A DNA stretch of 64,000 bases, from the NCBI GenBank assembly GCA_039720395.1, contig CM077831.1:31721695-31785694 (forward strand), read 5' to 3'. Below are positions 1 through 9,577 of the stretch, one piece after another; positions within the stretch are counted from its first letter, which is position 1, and every line of letters begins with the position of its first letter. The notes below the pieces were generated by a model, which saw nothing but the letters and a program-made list of their open reading frames with translations, ran no database searches and was not told where the DNA came from. This stretch comes from Liquidambar formosana (Eukaryota; Streptophyta; Magnoliopsida; Saxifragales; Altingiaceae). The position numbers were made by a program, and so were the translations under genes.

Positions 1-2
1 AG

Positions 3-2117
3 GAAAGGGCATCCAGTATCAATGAGACATATAAAGCCTTTTGTGTTCGATTTGTCCGTCTAAATGGCATTCTTTTCACTCGGACAAGGTATTTTATCTT
101 GAAAGTTAATAAATTTGGTTTATTATTGATCAGGTTTAATGGAGTATGTGCTTATATTCTACTTTCTTTCTCCAGCCTGGAAACATTTGCAGAAGTTTTC
201 TCTTTGGTTATCAGTTCCCTGCATGAGCTTCTTTCTTCTGGACCAGAAGAGGAGCTGAATTTTGGCACAGATGCTGTTGAAAATGGACTTTTCATTGTTA
301 GGCTTATCTCCATTCTTATATTCACAGTTCATAATGTGAATAAGGAGACTGAAGGTCAGACATATGCTGAAATCTTACAGCGTACAGTTCTGCAGCAGAA
401 TGCATTTACTGCAGTTTTTGAGTTTATGGGGCACATATTGAAGAGATGCATACAGTTGCAAGATCCTTCTTCAAGTTACCTTTTACCTGGCGTTATGGTT
501 TTTGTGGAATGGTTGGCCTGTTGTCCGGATGTTGCATCAGGCAATGATGTGGATGAGAAACAAGCATCTGCTAGATCAATATTTTGGAAGCAGTGCATAT
601 CCTTCTTGAATAAACTCTTGTCAAATGGTTTTGTGTCCATGGATGATGAAGACGAGACATGCTTTTTCAACATGAGCAGGTATGAAGAAGGGGAAACTGA
701 AAATCGGCTTGCCTTGTGGGAGGACTTCGAGTTGAGAGGATTCTTGCCACTTCTTCCGGCACAAACCATTTTGGACTTTTCAAGGAAGCATTCCTTTGGA
801 AGTGATGGAAATAAGCAGAAAAAAGCCCGTGCTAAGAGGATTTTAGCTGCAGGAAAGGTCCTGGCAAATGTTGTCAGGGTTGATCAAAAGGCAATATGTT
901 TTGATTCAAAGGTGAAGAAATTTGTTATTGGTGTTGAACCTCAAATGTCAGAAGATCTCATGCTTACTCACAAGTCAGGCATGCCTAAATCAAATGGTAC
1001 TATTCAAGAAAGTCCAGCAGAGAAAACTATGAATTTGGGAGTTGTGCAGCCAAATGAGCAGTTATATGTGGAAGGGGAAGAGGAGGATGAGGTTATTGTC
1101 TTTAAGCCAACGGTGACTGAGAAGCGAACTGATATGATTGGTACATGGACCCCTTATGAGGGTCTCGAGCCTGGCCAAAATGCTCCTGTAGGTGATTTGC
1201 CATTTTATGGTACTTCTGTGCCAGCCCCCTTTAATAATCTTCGGCAGCAGACTGCTTTAGATGCAAGGTTACAACCACATGTACCTGTTGCTAATATTGT
1301 CCCCCAGAATCTGCAACAACCAATTCAACCGTATTCTGCAAAGTGGTTAGATCAACAAACTTCTCTTGCTAATGGCTTGAAAGGTTTGGGCTTTTTGGAA
1401 AATGGACATGTATTTAAACCCGAGATGCAAGAACATGTAGCCATTTCGCATCCTTCTTCAGTTCCCCTTCCCTCTTCGCTTTCACTTGCCTTCCAACAAT
1501 CTGTTGATGTAAATGGGAGTGGTATATTTTATAATCAGTTGAAAGCCCCAGACACTTTGATACCTTCGAAGGTTGATAGTATTGCAGCCTCTGGAGTTAA
1601 GGCTGACAGTTTGGCTATAAATTCATCACCAGCTTTGCCAGCAAGTTCAAAAAGAAGTCCAGTGAGCCGACCTGTTAGGCACCTTGGTCCTCCACCTGGC
1701 TTTAGTTCTGTTCCTCCGAAACAAGTGAATGAACCCATATCCAGTTCACATCTGACGAGTGTGAATCCACCAATGGATGACTATAGCTGGTTGGATGGAT
1801 ATCAGTTGCCATCATCTACACAGGGCACTGGGCTTAACAATTCCATCCATTACCCATCTCATGCTCAGGTTATCAGTAATAGCAATGGCATGGTGGGGAC
1901 AATTAACTTTCCCTTTCCTGGAAAAGTCCCGAGAATGCAGTTCCAAATGGAAAAACAGAAAGGCTGGCAAGAATACCAGTCCATTGAGCATCTAAAACTT
2001 CACCATGAACAGCAGCTGCTGCAACAGCAACAGTTAATGAAGGGAAATCAGCAGTTTACACCACTGCCAGAGCAATATCAAGGACAGTCTGTCCCGATGG
2101 GTCATTATTTGGTGTGA
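3..2117 (+). CDS. SMG7: SMG7 (EST1-like NMD factor), 3' part, 5' end outside window
   Basis: SMG7 binds phosphorylated UPF1 and helps degrade aberrant mRNAs in cytoplasmic nonsense-mediated decay; in plants it is also needed for meiotic exit. The window opens inside an exon (3-88, frame ERASSINETYKAF...) followed by an 87-bp GT-AG intron (89-175), then a long last coding exon (176-2117). Recognisable plant SMG7 blocks are LETFAEV, the FVEWLACCPD segment, ETENRLALWEDFELRGF, LPAQTILDFSRKHS and the late DDYSWLDGYQLPSS block. The first part belongs to the EST1/SMG helical region; the rest is the low-complexity Ser/Pro/Gln-rich tail, ending in a Gln-rich stretch and stop TGA at 2115-2117. The N-terminal 14-3-3-like region lies upstream of the window. 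The first ATG-like start of the open frame lies in the intron and is not a real start. No frame lesion is seen. Confidence 0.93.
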   Translation, partial: ERASSINETYKAFCVRFVRLNGILFTRTRYFILKVNKFGLLLIRFNGVCAYILLSFSSLETFAEVFSLVISSLHELLSSGPEEELNFGTDAVENGLFIVRLISILIFTVHNVNKETEGQTYAEILQRTVLQQNAFTAVFEFMGHILKRCIQLQDPSSSYLLPGVMVFVEWLACCPDVASGNDVDEKQASARSIFWKQCISFLNKLLSNGFVSMDDEDETCFFNMSRYEEGETENRLALWEDFELRGFLPLLPAQTILDFSRKHSFGSDGNKQKKARAKRILAAGKVLANVVRVDQKAICFDSKVKKFVIGVEPQMSEDLMLTHKSGMPKSNGTIQESPAEKTMNLGVVQPNEQLYVEGEEEDEVIVFKPTVTEKRTDMIGTWTPYEGLEPGQNAPVGDLPFYGTSVPAPFNNLRQQTALDARLQPHVPVANIVPQNLQQPIQPYSAKWLDQQTSLANGLKGLGFLENGHVFKPEMQEHVAISHPSSVPLPSSLSLAFQQSVDVNGSGIFYNQLKAPDTLIPSKVDSIAASGVKADSLAINSSPALPASSKRSPVSRPVRHLGPPPGFSSVPPKQVNEPISSSHLTSVNPPMDDYSWLDGYQLPSSTQGTGLNNSIHYPSHAQVISNSNGMVGTINFPFPGKVPRMQFQMEKQKGWQEYQSIEHLKLHHEQQLLQQQQLMKGNQQFTPLPEQYQGQSVPMGHYLV

Positions 2118-2490
2118 GATCATTAAGAGAGCATAGATGGTAAGTTTTGTTTTCTGCACTGCTTTTGATGTTATATTGAAAACCTTTTTGCCTTTTTGTT
2201 TTAAGTTGCTAATTGAATTTCCCCCCCAAAAAAGAAAAAGAAGAAGGGAAGAGTTGCTAATTGGTGATTGATAAATTTACTTTACTTCTCATTGATGTTT
2301 CTCAGATCTAATGTATCTTTGTTCTTGTAGTCCTCAAGAATGATTGTGGTGAATGTCCTGCATGTTGTGCTACCAAAGTCAAACTCCAACTTTGCAGCCC
2401 TGTCAATGCTAAGTTTACGTTGGAGCATGGGTGGTGTTGGCATCTTGCAGGCACTTGCTACTGAACAAGTTAGTATCTCACTAATTTTTT

Positions 2491-2492
<2 letters not shown>

Positions 2493-2522
<30 letters not shown>
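2493..2522. repeat. (TC)n microsatellite in SMG7 3' UTR intron
   Basis: Uninterrupted TC dinucleotides directly visible, inside the second probable 3' UTR intron of SMG7. Confidence 0.9.
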
Positions 2523-2525
<3 letters not shown>

Positions 2526-2833
2526 TATAATTTTCTAACTGAGTTCTTTGATTAACATTTTATAAAATCTTTTTCGGTCTTAAAAAAATTTAAATTAAAA
2601 AATTTGTTTCAGTGATTTATTCTAGAATACCTTTTATTTCTAAACAAGGTTTTAAAACTTCGTCTCCTCCCGAATAAAAAAATAGATAAAAGATAGACAA
2701 ATAAATTAAGGGTTGTCTAATGTCAAAAGGATTTCTTATTCCTTTGAACCTCAGATTCAGCTTTAAGTCTCTTCATGAGCTTGAATACCTTTTCGTCACT
2801 GTCCATGCATGTATGTATGCTCATTTATATATT

Positions 2834-2837
<4 letters not shown>

Positions 2838-2870
<33 letters not shown>
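2838..2870. repeat. (GT)n microsatellite in SMG7 3' UTR intron
   Basis: Uninterrupted TG dinucleotides about 60 bases before the acceptor at 2932. Its length could vary between individuals and might affect splicing of the 3' UTR. Confidence 0.9.
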
Positions 2871-2872
<2 letters not shown>

Positions 2873-3679
2873 TCCTACTGTTAGAGGGTGTTCTTATCTG
2901 TACTTGCTTTGATGGTCTCTTATTTTGTACAGATTGCGCCGAGCTCTCCAGCCCAAAGGAAGTAAAAGTCTGAAACATTTTATGATGTGAAGTTCATAAG
3001 AAGCAACTGCCTTGACTAGTTACTTGGGATGGAGATACAATGTGTTAATTAGATCATCTGTTGATTTTGGGGCTTATATCTCAGGAAGTTGGGTTGAATA
3101 AAGATGGTGTACTTGCTGTTCTATTAAAATGTGATAATGGTCTAGCTGCAGATGTTATGTTTCAATATCTTTATCACTGTCATCATCATCAACTGCCAAT
3201 GTGATGGTGCTTCGTGATCAGTTTACACCCAAGCTCAAGTTGGGAAGGTTGCTGGTTTGGAGCTGGGCATGAGAAGTTGAATGGTGAGTAGGATAATTTA
3301 GCCACTTATGAAAAGCATTATGTTTTGGTAAGTTCAAGTGTCACATGAACGGTCGTTTCGTCTGGATTAAAGACTCGTTATGTTTATTGTGTTTTTAGTA
3401 TAAATGGAACATGAAACCAGTCTGTTCTTTGTGTTGAAATTTGGGTTGTCTGGAACCTAAAATGAAATAATTTCTATGGATTCTACTTCTTGTTATGAGT
3501 GCCTCATTTTGTTCAATCTGCTTTTGTTGAGATATTCCAGGTCGTCTTTTATTCTATCAGCATATTATTAATTTGGTATTTTTTAGCAGCTTATATATAT
3601 ATATATATATATATATTGTTCCTTTGAATTACAATTGCTAGTACGTACTTGCATTTTACCTTTGCTTTTGTTTATCAAC

Positions 3680-4015
3680 TAGGTCAATTTTCACCCATGT
3701 ACTTTAAAATTGAACAAATTAAATATCCCCTGAACTATCAAATTATTACACTTTGCGCCCTTTTTCTAAATTTAATGCATGTTTTTACTAAATCTTTATC
3801 AATTTATGATCTATTTTTGTCAAATTTAATGTCTAAACCAATTGTGAAAGTCTAGTTTATGCATTAAATTCATTTAATGGCACAACATGAGGCTCAAATG
3901 ATCCAATTTTCATTAGATTATCTAGTGAAAAGAACAAAGAATGGGGCAAAGTTTAGAGAGTTATTTGTTCAGTTTTAAGGTATGGTGGGGTTTTGTAAAA
4001 ATAGACTTATAAGTC
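3680..4015. mobile_element. Fold-back repeat (MITE-like)
   Basis: The left side (CACCCATGTACTTTAAAATTG) reappears in diverged form as an inverted copy on the right (GTTCAGTTTTAAGGTATGGTG), so the segment can fold on itself. Boundaries are approximate and no target-site duplication was found. Confidence 0.4.
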
Positions 4016-4293
4016 AAGGAGGTTTCATGTAATTTCATCAAGAAAACGAAAAATAGATGCTTTTAGTTTTACCATTTCCTCTTTCTCTCTCTGCTGCAGC
4101 CATATTGATTAGTATTATTTTCGAAGCAACTTGTCTATCATTTTTATAGCCGAAAACTCAATACATAGTCGATCAAAATCACGCAATTAAGCCGATTTTC
4201 TTTCTTTATTTTTTCCCCCTCTTACATGGGTTTACCATGTATGGACCCACTTTGGGTCTTTGCTCTTGGTTTCATTTTTTTATTGTAAAAGAT

Positions 4294-4466
4294 AATAATT
4301 TTCACCTATAAAATCTTGAAATTGTTAGTCTCTATCTTTGATTGACATCTTAACTTTTAGTTTGCATTTTAAATAATTTTCACCTATAAAATCTTGAAAT
4401 TGTTAGTCTCCATCTTTGATTGACATCTTAACTTTTAGTTTGCATTTTAAATAATTTTCACCAGTA
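4294..4466. repeat. 78-bp tandem duplication
   Basis: A 78-bp unit starting near AATAATTTTCACC is repeated head to tail (TTCACC at 4301, 4379 and 4457). I found only one mismatch between the copies (TCTCTATC versus TCTCCATC), so the duplication is recent. Confidence 0.9.
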
Positions 4467-4756
4467 ATTCAAAAGCTATTGTGGAAAACTGGACAAAATT
4501 TACTCTTGGACATTTTATATTGGACCAACAATTTGGAACATCCAAAAATTAAATGGAAAGAAGAGCAGCAGCTTCTATGGACGTGGAGGGAGTAGCTGTA
4601 TTCAATGGATATTCTGAAATCCTATCTCAGGTCACAATCAAAGGTGCATTATCCTTGGTCACAATCAAAGGATTGCGTTAATATTTGTCACTCTCACCTT
4701 GCCTTGTGGTCAGCATGTGCGGTTCATTTTCAATGATGTATATATATATATATATA

Positions 4757-4930
4757 TAGAGGATGATGATCAGGTAAGCACGTGCTAATATAACTTATAT
4801 CAAAATCCGCATTGGGAGTTATACCTTGTGCATTAATGGGATGTGAGTTGCATTGAATCAATGCAAGGGGTACAACCTCCAATGCATAGTGCTGATGTAA
4901 CTTATATCAGCACGTGCTGATGGGATCACC

Positions 4931-4936
<6 letters not shown>
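4757..4936. mobile_element. Palindromic MITE flanked by (TA)n on both sides
   Basis: The left arm (GAGGATGATGATCAGGTAAG, then GCACGTGCTAATATAACTTA) is matched in inverted form by the right arm (GCACGTGCTGATATAAGTTA, reading the minus strand inward from 4936). Both ends sit in TA repeats, as expected for an element with TA target-site duplications. Diverged relatives occur near 11,510-11,650 and 63,610-63,690. Confidence 0.65.
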
Positions 4937-4967
<31 letters not shown>

Positions 4968-6342
4968 AAAGATTTTCTAAGTTACTACTGGTAGTGGTTT
5001 CCTATCTTTGACAAGAAGATGCCCCCAAGGGCAAATGCAGTGTGGGTATCAACTTCTAAGAACAATTAAAATTTTATGAACAAAGTAAGAAAAATTATTA
5101 TAATTTATATATATATATATATATGGAAGGATGGGTGAATTATTTGGACACCGTTTTAAATTGGCTTAGTTGTATAATTTATTTTCTCTGTCCATGGTAT
5201 GAATTGAACCCCTAAAGTCATCCTTCCTTTTGCATCACTATACCTGTAGCCTTGATGCTTAGTAATATTCTTTCATACACCCAACCCCACCCCCACCCCC
5301 AAAAAACATAAAATTCCCCTAAGAAAGATTGAAAAATGGAGTAATACTTACCTTCAGAGTAGGTTAAGAGGGTGGGAGAGAGAGAGAGAGGACCCATGTG
5401 AGAGAGAGAGAGAGAGGAAATGGGAGAAAGTGATGAAGCATAAAAGAACGAAGGAAAGAATGGCAGTATGTGAAAACGAAGAAAAAAATGCACTCCTAGA
5501 TGGCTAGATAGACATTGCAGTATACAATTATCTTAGAAGACGGTGGATGGTAACTCCTCTAAAAGATTGAACATAATCATTAACTAGGTTTGTCATAACA
5601 TTAACTAATGTGAAATGGACAATGTCGCCCTCCATGAAGTGAAGTGAAGTGGTAAAAATACAAGTTGCAGAGCCACAAAAAAAAAAAAAAAAAAAAAAAA
5701 AGAAAAAAAAAAGAAAAAGAAAAAGAAAAAGAAAGAAAGAGGTTATAATTACACATTATTTTAATGGTCCCTCAAATTCTCAAAATTTTTTTTTCTTTAG
5801 GTAGGAAAAATTATGTGGTGGTGACCATTTTCAACTTAATACCAAAGAAAGAAGGGGCCTTTATTTTAACAAGTTTCCAAAGGTGCTGTGTCTTATTCGC
5901 CTATCAATTCTACAACTTGGTGCCTAGCTAGGTGGAAAGTGGAAACTATAAAATAAATAATGCATGTATAGTTTGTCATTATTGTTATTTATATCCTTAA
6001 TTTACCTAGTTAAGGACCTTGGGGTGGGAACCAGAGTCTCGTTATTGTTGCCATTTATGAAAGCCATGTTCTCACGTTAAGGCCAACCCTTGTCTATGTT
6101 CACGCACCCCGTTGCATTTATTTGTTTATTTTTTTTAAATTCTTTAATTTTTAATATGGTTTTTCCAGGGCTGTCATTAGTTTATCATAGTTGTTGAGAA
6201 ATTCTATCAAAATAATAATAATAATTTGCTCAGAAATTTAATCTTAGGTGAAAACCCATTAAGAAAATCAGTATGGAAACCTTCTTAAAAATCAAACATA
6301 AAAACTTTTCGAAGATTTTAAGAAATTCTAGATTTCCCCATC

Positions 6343-6383
<41 letters not shown>

Positions 6384-6609
6384 TTATTTCTCATAATTTT
6401 TAATACATAGTATTTACAAGTTGCTTTGAGAAATTGTAAATTGCAAACACCTTTTGATTTTAAAAATTACTTTAGTTTATTCATAATGCGGCAGCCAATA
6501 AAAATATTTCACAGAACCCCTACTTTTGTAGATGATCCTTTTATAGAATGCATTCCAAATATAGAATTATCTACTCAACTATAGATCTAGAAATGTCTAA
6601 TAAAAAATA

Positions 6610-7190
6610 GGGGAAATATCCAAAACCTCCCTAAAAAATAAAATTATATCCAAGAACCCCATTAAATATTTTTCTTATCCATCTAATTAAAAAAAAAATA
6701 TCATATCCATTAACTCCTATTAGTTAATTTTTTGTTTCTGTTGTTAAAAAAGAAAGAAAGAATGATTCGACTAAAATACTCTTATTTGACATTAATATAT
6801 TTAACGACAAGTCGTTGAAGCATGCCTTTGTCACGAGAGTAGGAAGAGAATCATTCCCATGTCTTTTGCAACTGACACAGCAAGAGGAGCAACCTTGACT
6901 CACCATGTGGATGGTGGCATGGAGAAGAGAGAGAGAGAGAGTGTGTGTGTTTATTGCACAAAGGGGGAAGGGGGAAAAAGAGAGGGAGTGGGAGAGCAAA
7001 TATGCAGGTAAGGGAAAAGGGGTATTTTAGTCGAATCACTCTTTTTTTTTAACCGCTGTAAAAAAAAAATGTTAACTAGTTGGCGTTAATAGATATAATT
7101 CTTTTTTATTCAGATTAAAGGGATAGAAAAAATATTTAATGAAGTTTTTGGATATGAATTTATTTTAAGGGAGATCTCAGATATTTCCAC
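6610..7190. mobile_element. MULE-type non-autonomous fold-back element, 9-bp TSD
   Basis: Flanked by a perfect 9-bp direct repeat TAAAAAATA (6601-6609 and 7191-7199). Ends are GGGGAAATATC and, inverted, GTGGAAATATC. The inverted similarity runs inward well over 100 bp, down to the GATTCGACTAAAATAC segment near 6764 and its inverse near 7025. Long terminal inverted repeats plus a 9-bp TSD fit the Mutator-like superfamily. No transposase frame is present. Confidence 0.8.
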
Positions 7191-7303
7191 TAAAAAATAT
7201 CCATCACAATCTACCTTGAGTAAGAGAGAGGGTGGCGCATTATCTTATGGACCATATATTTATAAACTTGTTGTACCAAAGAAAGTTTACAACATTTTAA
7301 TAT

Positions 7304-7457
7304 GGGGGAATTTTAGATTGGTCGGGCCTACAAAAAAAATAATTACAGTTAGTAGTCATTCTAGGTTAAATTAGTAGTCATTTATTAGGAAATTAGTTGT
7401 AATTTGCATTGAACTGAAATTATTTTCCCATAGCCCAAACCAATCTAAATTTCCCCC
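7304..7457. mobile_element. Short MITE, GGGGGAATTTTAGATTGG family
   Basis: 154 bp with terminal inverted repeats GGGGGAATTTTAGATTGGT and, inverted, GGGGGAAATTTAGATTGGTT. The interior has repeated TAGTAGTCATT motifs. Relatives lie at 41,295-41,452 and 49,560-49,712. Confidence 0.7.
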
Positions 7458-7911
7458 TATATTTTACAGGAAAACCCCCAAACCCTTCCCACTATCTTTG
7501 GCTTAGATTCAACATTGAGATGACTCTTTTTAACTAGAGATCAATCCCTTACCAGCTGACCAGCTGTGAAATAAACCTTGCTTTTTCTCTTTTTTCCTTT
7601 TTTTTTTTTTTTTTTTTTTTTGATTGAAGGGGGTGGGGAGAGAAGTTGACCCTTGTGACTTGTGATTTGTGACTTTGTGAGTTGGCTTTGACTAACAATT
7701 GAGGCTCATAGAGGGGAAGGCTTTTTCTCTATTGCATGGCTTAATTGATTAGTCATTAATTACTGTAAAAGATTCCATCTCTTTCTAATTAACTACTACA
7801 CACTTCCTTAGCCATTTTCAAGAGCAATGGTACACAGACTAAGAAAATGTGGAGAAGGTCATGCAGATTGAAGAGGCTTACCACTTTTTCACCATTTTTT
7901 TTTGGGAGTTC

Positions 7912-8057
7912 TCAGGGAAGGCCCACTAGAGAGCCCACTGGTCTACCCAACTATAGTTGCCCCTCTCCAAGTTAAACCCCAACCTAACCTTGATGAAGGG
8001 AATTCGACCCCAAGTCTCCAGCTTAATTACTTTAGCAAGCCAGCTAATTAACCTTTT
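7912..8057 (-). mobile_element. tRNA-derived SINE-like relic
   Basis: On the minus strand a tRNA-like head is visible: an A-box-like TTAGCTGGCTTGC followed by a B-box-like GGTCGAATTCC about 35 bases on. This is the RNA polymerase III promoter layout of plant SINEs. The end boundaries are uncertain. Confidence 0.4.
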
Positions 8058-8085
8058 GTTTTTCATTTCAAAACAAAATTATCAA

Positions 8086-8500
8086 GGGTGAGGTTATTGG
8101 CACCACATAAAATACTCTAAACCCTCTACTTAGTTTATACTTTTTTAAGTTTTATGAAAATATAAATTTTTTTTACGAAAACTAAACATGTGGGCTAATA
8201 GAAAATATCATTCAGGACAACTTTGTAGAATAAAATTTTCTCAAAATCTGTCATTCAAATAGACTTTTTGACCTATTTTTCATGGAAAATGTAATAGAGA
8301 TTATAAATGACCAAAAATGCCACTTTAAATGATAGATTTTGAAAAAACTTTCTTCTACAAAGTTGTTCAGAACGATATTTTCTAGTAGACAATGCAAGTT
8401 ACTTTATGTAAAAACTTTTCGTAGTTTTCATAAAATCATAAAAAGTGTAAACTAATGGGGGGACTTAGAGTACTTTATATGATGGCAATAGCCTCCCTCA
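8086..8500. mobile_element. hAT-like fold-back MITE, 8-bp TSD (family A copy 1)
   Basis: 415 bp flanked by ATTATCAA on both sides (8078-8085, 8501-8508). The left arm (GAGGTTATTGGCACCACATA) and the inverted right arm (GAGGCTATTGCCATCATATA) match along most of the element, including the shared core ACTTTGTAGAA. An 8-bp TSD indicates the hAT superfamily. Other copies: 48,163-48,546, 56,226-56,623 and 56,926-57,325. Confidence 0.8.
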
Positions 8501-9490
8501 ATTATCAATACATGTTTTCCTAAAAGCACTCCTTAAGGTGCACTTAGTAAGGAAACATGTATTTAATGAGTAATTACAACTGGATGTACTCTTCTCCCAA
8601 AAGGGCCCAAACTGTTTATAGAAAACTAAATCCATCATTTACTTATTTTGCATAGTTTACCAAAATACCTTCGATCTAGTTTCTAAATACGCTAAAAGCG
8701 TGCTTAACCCCTCCATAAAAGCTCTAAACCTTAAATTCTAAAAGTTGTACATGTTAGATTCTACAAATTTGCATTTGCATAGTACTAAATTACTAATAAC
8801 CCTAAATTATAGAAAATTTAAATTCGAAATACCTACTACTGAAAAGTCTCACACCCTATATAACTAAAATATTGAGTTTGATATAATTTCATATATCTGT
8901 TTAATCATTCACATAATAGTTAAAGCTTTTATAATACTTAAAAATCCTAAATCACTTATCCAAATTAGAACGGAAGAAAATACATACCCAATGCTGAATA
9001 TTTTGATTAGTAAACCTTAGTCTTGAAATCTTAAGTATGTACTAGCTAAATTGTAATAATCATAAAACTTACTAAGCTTAGAGGCTCGAGAATGGTTTCG
9101 ATATTTTATATTTTAATGATTAGTATAATAATTATATGACGACGGAACGTAATGGTAAAGGAGAATTCTACATCTAAATGATGTAGAGTTTGTTTTTCCA
9201 AAACATTAAAGGCCTATTTCTGCCATTAATTACACATGATGCTGTGACCACCTCAGCAGTTATACAAATCCGGTGTACTTATCATTTTCTAATGGTAAAA
9301 GGTTAGAACTAATTAAAGTTCCTAAATATTAATTTCACCTTTTTTTTTAAAAGAAGAAAGTAGCATTTACTCCACATCAATGAATTCTCTTTTGGACTTC
9401 CTATCAGACAACTAGCTTTCTATTTCCCGAGGACAGACCAACACGAATCCATACAAAAAGCTCACGGGCTCTCCCTCACTTTGGAAATTG

Positions 9491-9491
<1 letters not shown>

Positions 9492-9540
<49 letters not shown>
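9492..9540. repeat. (CT)n microsatellite in phospholipase C 5' leader
   Basis: Long uninterrupted CT run ending 38 bases before the chosen start codon, followed by an (AC)n run at 9550-9565. Pyrimidine-rich leaders of this kind are common in plant 5' UTRs. Confidence 0.9.
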
Positions 9541-9542
<2 letters not shown>

Positions 9543-9577
9543 AAAAGAACACACACACACACACAGACCGAGTAACC

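Larger units (their letters stand above)
2118..3105 (+). other. SMG7 3' UTR with two probable introns
   Basis: After the stop, a strong donor (ATG|GTAAGT, intron from 2140) pairs with an acceptor ending at 2330 (TTCTTGTAG). A second donor (CAA|GTTAGT, from 2469) pairs with an acceptor ending at 2932 (TTTTGTACAG). The second intron holds a (TC)n tract and a (GT)n tract. An AATAAA motif at 3097-3102 could end the transcript. Splice sites are read directly; the spliced 3' UTR is inferred. Intron-bearing 3' UTRs in plant SMG7 mRNAs are known to make the transcript an NMD target and allow autoregulation. Confidence 0.6.
3106..9490. other. Intergenic region between SMG7 and the phospholipase C gene
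   Basis: No credible coding exon was seen on either strand; the short open frames here are low-complexity or AT-rich. The region holds (AT)n tracts (3594-3616, 4738-4758, 4934-4963, 5106-5123), a poly-A/GAAA tract (5677-5740), a (CT)n tract (6346-6381) and the separately listed transposon relics. Confidence 0.7.

Noticed and set aside
99..175. N-terminal extension of the SMG7 open frame
   Set aside because: This stretch is an 87-bp intron with GT at 89 and AG at 175; splicing 88 to 176 joins the conserved frame (FTRT-S-LETFAEV), and the apparent start is TTG.
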